DNA from: Kribbella soli
GTDB taxonomy: Bacteria; Actinomycetota; Actinomycetes; Propionibacteriales; Kribbellaceae
Assembly: GCF_004331345.1 (NCBI RefSeq)
Contig: NZ_SJJZ01000004.1
Span: forward strand, 372,001-436,000
Direction: 5' to 3'
Length of the DNA: 64,000 nucleotides
This document shows, piece after piece, positions 1 through 8,416 of this stretch. The notes under the pieces were generated by a model. The model worked only from the letters and a program-made list of their open reading frames with translations. It was not told where the DNA came from and searched no databases. Within the stretch, counting starts at the first letter, position 1. Each line of letters starts with the position of its first letter. The translations under genes and the position numbers were made by a program.

Positions 1-711
1 GGGGTATCCGACGACCAGGCAACCGGCGGCGAGCGCCTCCGCGACCGGCAGGCCGAAGCCTTCGGAGATCCCCAGTGCGACGAACACGGAGGTCCGGCCG
101 AGTGCCTCGACCACCTGGCTCTCGCTGAGCTCTGCGAGGACGGCCAGCTGGACTCCGTCGGCTCGCGGGTCGTTCCGCAGCAGCCGCTCCAGCACGGACG
201 CCTCGAGCGGACGACGACGCGGCATCCAGGCGATCTGGCGGGTGCGCGCCGGCCCGGGCCGAAACAGGTCGGTGTCGATCGGATTGGGGACCAGGCGGAC
301 CGGGAGTTCCGGATGCAGCCGGCCGAGCACGTCATGGCTCTCCTGCGACACGGCCCAGACCTCAGGCGCCGGGTCCCAACCCGGATACCCGGCAGTGTCG
401 CGCCACGACCAGAAGGTCAGGAAGTGGTTCTGGTTGAAGATCACCTTCCGCACGCCGGGCGCGGGATCCACCCCCGGCAGCAGGTACAGCTCCGGTACGA
501 CGAGCAGGTCGTCGGCGCCCAGCTCGAGCTGGTCGTTCCCGAGGATCGGCGCGGTCGTCTCGAACCACGGCAGCCGGTAGCCCGGCGTGCGGAACCACAG
601 CGCGGCCTCGATCCCCGCGGCGCGCAGCAGCTCGACGTGGCGGGCCTGGACCCTGATCCCACCGCCCGGAGAGTCGGGCTCCTTCACGGCATAGATGACC
701 CGGGGGCTCAG
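1..711 (-). CDS. Glycosyltransferase, GT4-like (3' part outside window)
   Basis: Transfers a sugar from an activated donor; acceptor unknown. The visible 237 residues begin with a Rossmann-type strand (RVIYAVKEP) and a Gly-rich loop (SPGGGIR). They reach the donor-site signature EGFGLPVAEALAAG near residue 218, whose two glutamates are typical of GT-B retaining enzymes. The C-terminus lies beyond the window edge. The best start is CTG: it keeps the first beta strand, has GGAG five bases upstream, and overlaps the pcrA stop as CTGA. The next in-frame GTG has no Shine-Dalgarno sequence and removes the strand. The gene is probably translationally coupled to pcrA. Family is secure; start and substrate are inferred. 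Confidence 0.8.
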   Translation of the reverse strand, partial: MSPRVIYAVKEPDSPGGGIRVQARHVELLRAAGIEAALWFRTPGYRLPWFETTAPILGNDQLELGADDLLVVPELYLLPGVDPAPGVRKVIFNQNHFLTFWSWRDTAGYPGWDPAPEVWAVSQESHDVLGRLHPELPVRLVPNPIDTDLFRPGPARTRQIAWMPRRRPLEASVLERLLRNDPRADGVQLAVLAELSESQVVEALGRTSVFVALGISEGFGLPVAEALAAGCLVVGYP

Positions 712-3026
712 ATCTTCTCCACTGGGGCGTACCGGAGCAGGAGTCGTTTGACACCTTCAGAGCCGAAATCAATGTCGGCCTGGGCCTGCTGGCCCTCGCC
801 GCGGACCACCACGACGGTGCCCATCCCGAAGCTGTCGTGCACCACCCGGTCGCCCGGGTTCAGGCTGATCACAGGCTTGTCGGACGCCGTCCTGCGGGCC
901 GGCTCGTAGCGGCTCGGGATCCCGCTGCCACGGGTCGTCCCGGTGCCGGACCAACGGGTGATCGCAGACTCGTCGCGACGCCAGTCGAGTAGCTCGGCTG
1001 GAAGCTCCTCCAGGAACCGCGACGGCGGGTTGTGCTGCGGAGCGCCGTACGCCGAACGCACCGCGGCACGCGATAGTGCGAGCCGCTGCCGGGCCCGGGT
1101 GATGCCGACGTACGCGAGCCGGCGCTCTTCCTCGAGCTCCTTCAGGTCGGTGAGCGACCGCGAGTGCGGGAAGACGCCGTCCTCCATGCCGGTCAGGAAC
1201 ACCACCGGGAACTCCAGGCCCTTCGCGGTGTGCAAGGTCATCAGCGTGACCACGCCGCCGTCGTCTGCCGCGTCCGGGATCTGGTCGGCGTCCGCAACCA
1301 GCGCGACCCGCTCCAGGAACGCCTGCAGGTCGGCGGCCTCGCCGGCGGCGGTCCGCTCCTCGACGAACTCGCGCGCCACCGAGATGAACTCGTCCAGGTT
1401 CTCCAGGCGGGTCTCGTCCTGCGGGTCCGGGGACTTCTGCAGCGTCTCGTAGTACCCGGAGCGGTGCAGGGCGACGTCGAGGATGTCGTCCGGCGGGGCT
1501 CCGGAGTCGACCATCGCGGTCAGCTCGTCGAGGATGTCGACGAAGGCCTGGACCGCGTTCACCGAACGCGAGGCCATCGCCGGGGCGTCCTCGGCCCGGC
1601 GCATCGCCTGCGCGAACGAGATCCGGTCCCGCTGGGCGAGCGCCTCGATCGCGGCCTCGGCGCGGTCGCCGATCCCGCGCTTCGGCTCGTTCATGATCCG
1701 GCGCAGCGAGACGGTGTCCTCCGGGTTCATCAGGACACGCAGGTACGCGAGCGCGTCGCGGACCTCCTTGCGCTCGTAGAACCGGACGCCGCCGACCACC
1801 TTGTACGGATGGCCGGTCCGGATGAAGACTTCCTCGAACACCCGGGACTGCGCGTTGGTCCGGTAGAACACCGCGACGTCGGACGGCTTCACGCTGTCGG
1901 CGTCCGCGAGCCGGTCGATCTCGTCGGCGACGAACTGCGCCTCGTCGTGCTCGTTGTCCGCGACGTACACCGCGATCTGCTCGCCCTGGCCCTGGTCGGA
2001 CCAGAGGTTCTTCGCCTTGCGGCCCTCGTTCCGGCTGATCACCGCGTTGGCCGCGGTCAGGATCGTCTGGGTGGAGCGGTAGTTCTGCTCGAGCAGGATC
2101 GTCTCGGCGCCGGCGAAGTCCTCCTCGAAGGCGAGGATGTTGCGGATGGTCGCACCGCGGAACGCGTAGATCGACTGGTCGGAGTCGCCCACCACCATCA
2201 GCTCGGCAGGCGGCGCGGTCGGGCCGTTGTGATCAGGGGCGTCCACACCGCAGAGCTCGCGGATCAGCGTGTACTGCGCGTGGTTCGTGTCCTGGTACTC
2301 GTCGACGAGCACGTGGCGGAAACGGCGCCGGTAGTACTCACGGACCTCGGGGAAGGCCTGCAGCAGGTTGACCGTGGTCATCAGCAGGTCGTCGAAGTCG
2401 AGGGCGTTCGCCTGGGCGAGCCGCTCCTGGTAGATCCGGTAGCACTCGGCGTAGGTCTCCTCGAGATGGTTCTCCGCCTTCGCGGCGGAGGTCTCGTGGT
2501 CGATCAACTCGTTCTTCTGGGTGCTGATCCAGTTCAGCACGGCGCGCGGGTTGTACCGCTTGATGTCCAGGTCGAGCTCGCGGCAGACCAGCGTCATCAG
2601 CCGGCGCGAGTCGGTGTCGTCGTAGATCGAGAACGTCGAGTTGATCCCGAACCGCTTGATGTCGCGGCGGAGGATCCGAACGCACGAGGAGTGGAACGTC
2701 GAGACCCACATCAGTTTCGCCCGCGGGCCGACCAGGTCCACCACCCGCTCGCGCATCTCCGCGGCGGCCTTGTTGGTGAACGTGATCGCCAGGATCGAGC
2801 CGGGATGCGCGTCGCGGGCCGCCAGCAGGTAGGCGATCCGGCGGGTCAGCACCCGCGTCTTCCCCGACCCCGCACCGGCCACCACCAGCAGCGGTTTGCC
2901 GGCATGCACCACGGCGGCGCGCTGCTGCGGGTTCAGTCCCTCGAGCAGCGCATCCGGGTCGGTCCGAGACGTCTTCGGCTCCTCCAGCGGCACCGGGAGC
3001 TCATCAGGCGAGAACAAAGTGGTCAT
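708..3026 (-). CDS. pcrA: ATP-dependent DNA helicase PcrA/UvrD
   Basis: Superfamily 1A 3'-5' helicase acting in nucleotide-excision repair, mismatch repair and removal of RecA or stalled polymerases. The 772-residue protein has Walker A GAGSGKT at 51-57, Walker B VDEYQD at 241-246, motif III GDSDQSIYAFRGA near 280 and later motifs such as TLHTAKGLEFPVV. The C-terminal ~50 residues (GDRVVHDSFGMGTV onward) form the Tudor-like domain of PcrA/UvrD that contacts RNA polymerase. The chosen ATG gives MTTLFSPDEL; the frame is open further upstream but lacks family similarity there. Length and motif order are normal for actinobacterial PcrA. Confidence 0.95.
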   Translation of the reverse strand: MTTLFSPDELPVPLEEPKTSRTDPDALLEGLNPQQRAAVVHAGKPLLVVAGAGSGKTRVLTRRIAYLLAARDAHPGSILAITFTNKAAAEMRERVVDLVGPRAKLMWVSTFHSSCVRILRRDIKRFGINSTFSIYDDTDSRRLMTLVCRELDLDIKRYNPRAVLNWISTQKNELIDHETSAAKAENHLEETYAECYRIYQERLAQANALDFDDLLMTTVNLLQAFPEVREYYRRRFRHVLVDEYQDTNHAQYTLIRELCGVDAPDHNGPTAPPAELMVVGDSDQSIYAFRGATIRNILAFEEDFAGAETILLEQNYRSTQTILTAANAVISRNEGRKAKNLWSDQGQGEQIAVYVADNEHDEAQFVADEIDRLADADSVKPSDVAVFYRTNAQSRVFEEVFIRTGHPYKVVGGVRFYERKEVRDALAYLRVLMNPEDTVSLRRIMNEPKRGIGDRAEAAIEALAQRDRISFAQAMRRAEDAPAMASRSVNAVQAFVDILDELTAMVDSGAPPDDILDVALHRSGYYETLQKSPDPQDETRLENLDEFISVAREFVEERTAAGEAADLQAFLERVALVADADQIPDAADDGGVVTLMTLHTAKGLEFPVVFLTGMEDGVFPHSRSLTDLKELEEERRLAYVGITRARQRLALSRAAVRSAYGAPQHNPPSRFLEELPAELLDWRRDESAITRWSGTGTTRGSGIPSRYEPARRTASDKPVISLNPGDRVVHDSFGMGTVVVVRGEGQQAQADIDFGSEGVKRLLLRYAPVEKI

Positions 3027-3108
3027 CACCCAACACCTTAGGCGCTCCCGCAGACACTTTCCGAAAACGGGTTCGAACTGCGCGTCCGGGGCTGCGAGGA
3101 TCAGGCCC

Positions 3109-3990
3109 ATGGACGCCTCCGAGCTGCGGTACGACGACCTGGTGGACCGGGTCGAGGTCCTGTACAACGACCACCGCTACCGCGCCGCCGCGGACCTGCT
3201 GGACGCGGAGAGCGACGGCCTGGAGGCGTGGTCCGCGGAGCTCGCCCATCTGAAGGCCTGCCTGCTGGGCGTGGACGGTGACGCAGATGGGGCGCTGCGG
3301 GTGTTGCAGGACGCGAGTACGGCGGGTGCGTGGTGGGCGCCCGCGATCCTGGTGGAGGACGACGACCTCGCTGGGTTGCGTGGGCGGTCCGAGTTCGAGG
3401 AGCTGGTCGCGGTGTCGGGGGCTCGGGTTGCCGACGATCCGGTTCCGGCGCTGGTCGACGTACCCGATCGGCCGGTGGGCTTGGTGGTTGCGTTGCATGG
3501 CGCCGGGCAGACGGCGGGGCATGCGCAAGCGAACTGGGGCGGGGTGCTGGAGCTCGGGTACGCGCTGGTTTGTGTGCAGTCGTCGCGGCGGATGTCGCCG
3601 ATGTACCGGACCTGGCCGGATCCCGAGCAGGCCCGCGCGGACATTGCCCGTGCGCTGGACGAGTTGCCCGCCGAGGTCGGCGGCTTGCCGGTGGTCGCGG
3701 CGGGGTTCTCGGCGGGTGGGCGGGTGGCTCTCGACTGGGCGCTCAGCGGGCGGCCGGCGCCGGTCGCCGGTGTGCTTGCCCTGGCGCCGGCGTTGCGTGA
3801 GCTTCCGGCGTACGCGGGCGGGAAGTTGTCGCCGGCAACGATCTGGATCGGGACCGACGACGATCTGCTCGAGGTCGTGGACGGTGCGGCTGAACAGCTC
3901 GCCGGGTTCGGCTGCAGGATCGAGCGGCTACCGGGGCTCGGTCACACGTTCCCGGCCGGCTTCGACGAGCTGCTGGCCGGCGTTCTCTAG
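3109..3990 (+). CDS. Alpha/beta hydrolase with N-terminal helical region
   Basis: Predicted cytosolic esterase of the phospholipase/carboxylesterase-like alpha/beta-hydrolase group; substrate unknown. The nucleophile elbow is GFSAG at residues 199-203. An acidic residue follows in GTDDDLLE and the catalytic His is in GLGHTFP near residue 280. The oxyanion strand is VVALHGAGQ at ~127. The first ~110 residues are helical and TPR-like, with no signal peptide, which is an uncommon extension for this fold. The gene is divergent from pcrA across an 82-base gap and its stop overlaps the stop of the convergent next gene. Confidence 0.75.
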   Translation: MDASELRYDDLVDRVEVLYNDHRYRAAADLLDAESDGLEAWSAELAHLKACLLGVDGDADGALRVLQDASTAGAWWAPAILVEDDDLAGLRGRSEFEELVAVSGARVADDPVPALVDVPDRPVGLVVALHGAGQTAGHAQANWGGVLELGYALVCVQSSRRMSPMYRTWPDPEQARADIARALDELPAEVGGLPVVAAGFSAGGRVALDWALSGRPAPVAGVLALAPALRELPAYAGGKLSPATIWIGTDDDLLEVVDGAAEQLAGFGCRIERLPGLGHTFPAGFDELLAGVL

Positions 3991-4343
3991 GACAGCTGGC
4001 GGGTGAGGTGGAGCGTCACCGGGGTCGGGGCGCCGAGCCAGTGCATCTTGGCGTTGTGGTCGTCGTACGACGTGATGCGTAGGCCGGGGACGCCTTCGAT
4101 GGTGCCCTCGTAGTCCTTCGCCGCCAGGTGGGCGACGACGTCGGCCAGTTCGGGGCCGTCCATCCACTCGATGCGGGCGAGGTCGGGGCGCGCCTGCCAC
4201 ATGTCGACCCAGGCGGCCGGGTCCTCGCTGAACAACGTCGTACGCAGGATCATCGACACCGCCCCGAGCAGCGTCGCGGCCGGGGTGGCCGTCAGTTCGA
4301 GGAGGGTGCGCTCCTGCTCGGACAGATCGTCGGTCAAAATCAC
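3987..4343 (-). CDS. Unknown 118-residue protein
   Basis: I do not recognise this family. The product is small, soluble and slightly acidic, with no signal peptide, membrane segment or cysteine pair. It contains a helical first half and a DITS-like strand region ending in a TPVTLHLTR strand. The start is GTG without a clear Shine-Dalgarno sequence; an in-frame TTG two codons later is an alternative. It converges on the hydrolase gene with a four-base stop overlap and is divergent from the clpP pair, so it may share the clpP promoter region. Coding status rests on the codon pattern and lack of a better frame. Confidence 0.55.
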   Translation of the reverse strand: MILTDDLSEQERTLLELTATPAATLLGAVSMILRTTLFSEDPAAWVDMWQARPDLARIEWMDGPELADVVAHLAAKDYEGTIEGVPGLRITSYDDHNAKMHWLGAPTPVTLHLTRQLS

Positions 4344-4353
4344 TCGCAGGAGA

Positions 4354-4383
4354 CTGCCACAGGTACCGCTTCGCTGTGGGCAG
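4354..4383. promoter_or_regulatory. Inverted repeat upstream of clpP pair
   Basis: CTGCCACAG and CTGTGGGCAG form an inverted repeat with one unpaired base and an 11-base spacer, in the 97-base divergent gap before the clpP pair. Actinobacterial clpP operons are controlled by ClgR or PopR through palindromes, so this is a candidate operator; the bases do not clearly match either consensus as I remember it. Confidence 0.35.
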
Positions 4384-4440
4384 ACTTGCCGTCAGCAGAA
4401 AAGCTGGGACCGCGCCGTTCGCCGGGTCAGTGTGGATGAC

Positions 4441-5034
4441 ATGGCAGAAGACATGAAACCGCCGATGTTCAACGAGTCCGCCCGGCAGCGGCTGCTCGGG
4501 CAGCGGATCGTCGTACTGGACGGAGTCCTCGACGACGACAACGGGACCTTGCTGGCCACCCAGATCCTCACGCTGGCGGCCGAGGACCCGGACACCGACA
4601 TCGCTTTCTGGATCCACTCGCTCGGCGGTTCGGTGCCGTCGATGCTGGCGATCCGGGACGTGATGCGGCTGGTGCCCTGCGACGTGTCGACGCTGGCGAT
4701 CGGGCTGGCGTGCAGCGCGGGGCAGTTCCTGCTGTCGGCCGGTACGCCGGGGAAGCGTTACGCGCTGCGGCACGCCCGCGTCCTGATGCACCAGGGATCG
4801 GCCGGCATCGGAGGATCCGCGGTCGAGATCGAGATCCAGGCCAACGACCTGCGGCACATCCGCGACACCGTACTCGGGCTGATCGCCGAGGACACCGGTC
4901 AGCCGTTCGACATCGTGCACGAGGACTCGCTGCACGACCACTGGTACACCGCCGACCAGGCCCGCGAGTACGGCTTCATCGACCACATCGTCGAGTCCTT
5001 CGACCAGGTCATGCCCAGGAAGGCGGCAGCATGA
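4441..5034 (+). CDS. clpP: ATP-dependent Clp protease proteolytic subunit, first of pair
   Basis: Serine peptidase subunit that assembles into the Clp barrel and degrades proteins delivered by ClpX or ClpC. The catalytic triad is present: Ser92 in ACSAGQFLL, His117 in VLMHQGSAG and Asp166 in LHDHWYT. The usual AASMGA around the serine is changed to ACSAGQ, and the handle helix is short, so this is a divergent paralogue. The product is 197 residues. The ATG is preceded by in-frame GTG codons that could extend it slightly. It overlaps the second clpP by ATGA. The pair is not beside tig or clpX, which suggests an accessory clpP3/clpP4-like set. Confidence 0.88.
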   Translation: MAEDMKPPMFNESARQRLLGQRIVVLDGVLDDDNGTLLATQILTLAAEDPDTDIAFWIHSLGGSVPSMLAIRDVMRLVPCDVSTLAIGLACSAGQFLLSAGTPGKRYALRHARVLMHQGSAGIGGSAVEIEIQANDLRHIRDTVLGLIAEDTGQPFDIVHEDSLHDHWYTADQAREYGFIDHIVESFDQVMPRKAAA

Positions 5035-5639
5035 GCAGCTACACGATCCCGAACGTCATCGCCCAGCACCCGCGCGGCGAGCGGATCATGGACGTCTACT
5101 CGCACCTGCTGACCGAGCGCGTCATCTACCTCGGGACCGGGATCGACTCCGGTGTCGCGAACGCGATCATCGCGCAGCTGCTGCACCTGGAGACGGACAA
5201 TCCAGAGGCAGAGATCAACCTCTACATCAACTGCGAGGGCGGCGACATGTCCGCGATGCTCGCGATCTACGACACGATGCAGTACATCCAGTCGCCGGTC
5301 GCGACGTACGGCGTCGGCCAGGCGATCTCCGCCGGGGCGGTGCTTCTCGCGGCGGGTACGGCGGGGCGTCGCGCGCTCCTGCCGCACGCGCGCGTCGTAC
5401 TGCACCAACCGGCCGGCCGTGGTCAGGGCACGATCCCGGACCTGATCCTGCAGGCGGACGAAGTGGTACGGGTGCGCGGCCAGGTCGAGGAGATCCTGGC
5501 TCGGCACACCGGCCAGACGATCGAGCGGCTGCGGCACGACACCGATCGCGACCACGTGCTGACCGCGGCCGGCGCCAAGGAGTACGGCATCGTCGACCAC
5601 GTGATCAGCGAGCGGAGCCCGGTCCCCGTGCTCACCTAG
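5031..5639 (+). CDS. clpP: ATP-dependent Clp protease proteolytic subunit, second of pair
   Basis: Partner ClpP subunit, 202 residues, closer to the canonical sequence. Ser100 lies in GQAISAGAVLLAAG, His125 in VVLHQPAG and Asp174 in DRDHVLT. The N-terminal YTIPNVIAQHPRGERIMDVYSHLL and ERVIYLG segments are typical of actinobacterial ClpP2-type subunits, where two different subunits form one mixed barrel. Translation is coupled to the first clpP by a four-base overlap, consistent with equal stoichiometry. Its stop codon overlaps that of the convergent serine hydrolase gene by four bases. Confidence 0.92.
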   Translation: MSSYTIPNVIAQHPRGERIMDVYSHLLTERVIYLGTGIDSGVANAIIAQLLHLETDNPEAEINLYINCEGGDMSAMLAIYDTMQYIQSPVATYGVGQAISAGAVLLAAGTAGRRALLPHARVVLHQPAGRGQGTIPDLILQADEVVRVRGQVEEILARHTGQTIERLRHDTDRDHVLTAAGAKEYGIVDHVISERSPVPVLT

Positions 5640-6706
5640 TCGGCGGCTGCGAGGACCTTGTCGGCAACGGCGGCATGGTGGAGGAGGTCGGGCTGCGGGC
5701 GGCCGACCCGGTTGGTCAGGTACGCATACGCGATCCTGCGATCCGGGTCGGCCCACCCGACACAGCAGTTGCTTCCGTTGTGGCCGAACGCCCGCGGGCT
5801 GCTCAGTGAGCCCAAGGACGACACGGCACCCTCCATCCACCGCGGGCCGCCGAGCTGGAAGCCCTGGGACCACCGGACCGGTGCCCGCGCCACCGGGTCG
5901 TACACGCCCTCGCTGCTCGGCTCGAGGGCGACCGCGAGCGACTCCGGCCGCAGCAGCCGCCCCTCCAGCAACGCCTGGTAGAGCGCTGCCAGATCGCGTG
6001 CGGTCGTGGAGATCCCGGCGGCGGGTACGACGGCCTCGCGCGTACTGCGGCGGTTCACGACGGACTGGATGAACGGCCCGAGCGGACCCGACGCGCGGAT
6101 CGGCACGTGCCTGTCCCAGAGCTCGGCGGGCAGCCCGAGGTACGTGTCCGCGACGCCGAGCGGTTCGAGGACGGTACGTCGTACATGCTCGTCGATCGGC
6201 GTCCCGCTGCAGCGCCGTACGACCTCGCCGAGGATGAACCCGAACGCCAGCGGGCTGTACGCGACGGTCCCGATCGGCCACCGCGGCTTGGCCTCCTCGA
6301 TCCGGCGCACCGCGCGGTCCCAGTCGGTCATCGCCCGGACCTCGCCGACGTACGAGCCCGCGTTCGAGACGCCGGACCGGTGCCGCAGCACCTCGCGGAC
6401 GGTGATCTCGCGTTTGCCGTTCTGCGCGAACTCGGGCCAGTACGCCGCGACCCCGTCGTCGAGGTGCAGCCGCCCGGATTCGACGAGTTGATGGACCACG
6501 ATCGCGAGGTACGGCTTGCTTGCGGAGAAGAGCCAGAACAACGCGTTCGGTGAGCACCCGAAGGAGCGGTCGACCACCGTCCGCCCGTCCCGGACGACGC
6601 ACAGCTGCGCGACCCCGCCCCGTGCCTCGATCAGGCCGATCGCCTGCGCGAGACGGTCCTGGTCGAAGCCGGCGTCCTGGGGGTCGCAGACCCCACCGAA
6701 CTCCAT
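5636..6706 (-). CDS. Serine hydrolase, beta-lactamase/EstB-like
   Basis: Class C beta-lactamase-fold hydrolase, probably an esterase or peptidase rather than a resistance enzyme. The SxxK motif is SASK at 61-64, the YxN equivalent is Tyr150 in VAYSPLAFG, and the KTG equivalent is HNG in FGHNGSN near residue 310. No signal peptide is visible, arguing for a cytoplasmic enzyme. The 356-residue length suits the family. It is divergent from the PIG-L gene across 43 bases. Confidence 0.82.
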   Translation of the reverse strand: MEFGGVCDPQDAGFDQDRLAQAIGLIEARGGVAQLCVVRDGRTVVDRSFGCSPNALFWLFSASKPYLAIVVHQLVESGRLHLDDGVAAYWPEFAQNGKREITVREVLRHRSGVSNAGSYVGEVRAMTDWDRAVRRIEEAKPRWPIGTVAYSPLAFGFILGEVVRRCSGTPIDEHVRRTVLEPLGVADTYLGLPAELWDRHVPIRASGPLGPFIQSVVNRRSTREAVVPAAGISTTARDLAALYQALLEGRLLRPESLAVALEPSSEGVYDPVARAPVRWSQGFQLGGPRWMEGAVSSLGSLSSPRAFGHNGSNCCVGWADPDRRIAYAYLTNRVGRPQPDLLHHAAVADKVLAAAD

Positions 6707-6749
6707 GAGTCCAACTGTGCCTGCCTGGGCAAGCGGTTAGGGTCTGGCT

Positions 6750-7475
6750 GTGACCGTGCCTGAGGCTGATCCGCGACCGGACGACGAGATCGAACGGGTT
6801 CTGGTGGTCGTCGCGCACCCGGACGACATCGACTTCGGCGGCGCCGGCACGGTCGCGCTGTGGACCAAGGCCGGTCTCGATGTCCAGTACTGCATCGTCA
6901 CCGACGGGCAGGCCGGTGGTTTCGAGCCGGATCGGGACCGCGCCGAGATTCCCGCCGTACGCCGGGCCGAGCAGACCGCCGCGGCGCAGCACGTCGGGGT
7001 CCGCGACCTGCACTTCCTCGGGTACCAGGACGGGTCCGTCGAGCCGACCGCACAGCTCGTCCGCGACATCAGCCAGGTGATCCGCAAGGTCCGTCCGCGG
7101 CGGCTGCTCACGCAGTCGCCCGAGCGTTCGTGGCACCGCCTGCAGGTCTCCCACCCCGACCACCTGGCCGCGGCGGAGGCGACGGTCCGCGCGTTCTACC
7201 CGGCCGCCGGGAACCCGTACGCGTACCCGGACCTGACCGAGGAGGCTTGGGAGGTCGGCGAGCTCTGGATGATGGACCACCCGGTCGCCAACCACTACGT
7301 CGACATCACCGACACCTTCGACCAGAAGCTGGCGGCCCTGATGTCACACACCAGCCAGCACCGCGACCCGGACGGCCTCCGCACCGGCATCCGCCGCAAC
7401 TTCGCCGCCGTCGCCGCGGCTGCGGGCTATCCTGCCAACCATTACGCGGAGGCGTTCACCGTCGTCCGCCTCTAG
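6750..7475 (+). CDS. PIG-L family deacetylase (LmbE-like)
   Basis: Zinc-dependent N-deacetylase fold, the family of MshB (mycothiol) and Mca. The metal site is AHPDD at 22-26 plus a second SHPDH near 136, both intact. At 241 residues it is shorter than MshB (~300), so it more likely acts on another N-acetyl-glucosamine-type compound. The GTG start follows a GGTTAGGG stretch. The last codons run into the left end of a MITE: the TAG stop is the first three bases of the element's terminal repeat, so the original C-terminus may have differed slightly. Confidence 0.85.
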   Translation: MTVPEADPRPDDEIERVLVVVAHPDDIDFGGAGTVALWTKAGLDVQYCIVTDGQAGGFEPDRDRAEIPAVRRAEQTAAAQHVGVRDLHFLGYQDGSVEPTAQLVRDISQVIRKVRPRRLLTQSPERSWHRLQVSHPDHLAAAEATVRAFYPAAGNPYAYPDLTEEAWEVGELWMMDHPVANHYVDITDTFDQKLAALMSHTSQHRDPDGLRTGIRRNFAAVAAAAGYPANHYAEAFTVVRL

Positions 7476-7639
7476 GTCCTGTCTGGTGATCCAGCGCCGT
7501 AGCGAGGAGGTGCTCGGTGCGGTGGCTCGGCGTGCGGGGGCGAAGGTCTCGATGCGGAGCATCGTGGCCTTTGCACCCGTGCGGCGAGGTGCCGTGCCGA
7601 GTGCTCCGCAGTAGGCGCTGGGTTACCAGACAGGACCTA
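7473..7639. mobile_element. Palindromic MITE, 167 bp
   Basis: Terminal inverted repeats of 26 bases (7473-7498 and 7614-7639, outer part TAGGTCCTGTCTGG) match at 24 positions. The interior also folds: the segments around 7530-7555 and 7565-7590 pair at about 19 of 26 positions around GCGGA. The whole element therefore forms one long imperfect hairpin. It carries no gene and each end has a TA that could be the target duplication. This is the form of a non-autonomous element mobilised in trans by a transposase with the same ends, perhaps IS5- or IS630-like. Parent element unknown. Confidence 0.75.
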
Positions 7640-7681
7640 TATCGGTTTGCTCACTGGTCTCGGGCCGTGGAAGGTGCAGCC

Positions 7682-8416
7682 ATGACGATTTCTTATGACG
7701 TGGCCGGGGACGGCCCGGATCTGTTGCTCGTGCACGCGGGCGTGGCCGATGCCCGGATGTGGGCCCGGCAGGTGGAAGAGCTGAAGGCGAGCCATCGGGT
7801 GATCACGCTGGACCTGCGCGGGTACGGCGAGACGCCGTTGGAGGCGGGTGCCAAGTACTCCGACGCGGGCGACGTGCTCGCGGTGCTCGACGAGGTCGGC
7901 TCCACTGCGGTGACGGCTGTCGGGGCGTCGTACGGCGGGTACGTCGTACAGCAGGCCGCGAGCCGGTCGCCCGAGCGGTTCGCCCGTCTCGTGCTGCTCT
8001 GTGCGCCGACCGACAACGTGGAGCCGGACGACGAGCTCCGGGCGCTCTGGGGCGAGGAGAACGCGCTGCTGGAGGCCGGCGACGTCGACGGCGCGACCGA
8101 CCTCACCGTACGGCGCTGGATCGGTCCGGACGCCGACGACGACGCCCGTGAGCTCTTGCGCGCCATGCAGAAACGCGCCTTCGACCTGCAACTCGCCGCG
8201 GGCGACGACGTGGACAACGAGGAGTACGCCGTCGAGCCCGAGAAGATCGGCGCGCCGGTGCGATTGATCACCGGCGCGCACGACTTCAAGTTCTTCACCG
8301 ACAGCGCGGACTACCTGGCAGAACGCCTACCGAACCCGGAGCGCCTGCACCTCCCGTGGGCCGGCCACCTGCCGACCCTCGAGCGTCCCGCCGAAGCGCT
8401 AGGCCTGATCGGCTAG
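7682..8416 (+). CDS. Alpha/beta hydrolase
   Basis: Small (244-residue) soluble alpha/beta hydrolase of the epoxide hydrolase/haloperoxidase-like group. The nucleophile elbow is GASYGG with Ser83, the oxyanion HAG lies near 18-20, an Asp follows in TGAHDFKF, and the catalytic His is in AGHLPTLERP near the C-terminus. The chosen ATG is preceded by GGAAGG. The open frame extends upstream through the MITE, but that portion is element sequence. The gene converges on pepC with an 18-base overlap. Substrate unknown. Confidence 0.8.
   Translation: MTISYDVAGDGPDLLLVHAGVADARMWARQVEELKASHRVITLDLRGYGETPLEAGAKYSDAGDVLAVLDEVGSTAVTAVGASYGGYVVQQAASRSPERFARLVLLCAPTDNVEPDDELRALWGEENALLEAGDVDGATDLTVRRWIGPDADDDARELLRAMQKRAFDLQLAAGDDVDNEEYAVEPEKIGAPVRLITGAHDFKFFTDSADYLAERLPNPERLHLPWAGHLPTLERPAEALGLIG

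Noticed and set aside
1164..3041. Long + strand open frame antisense to pcrA
   Set aside because: No recognisable domain; pcrA on the other strand is complete with all helicase motifs.
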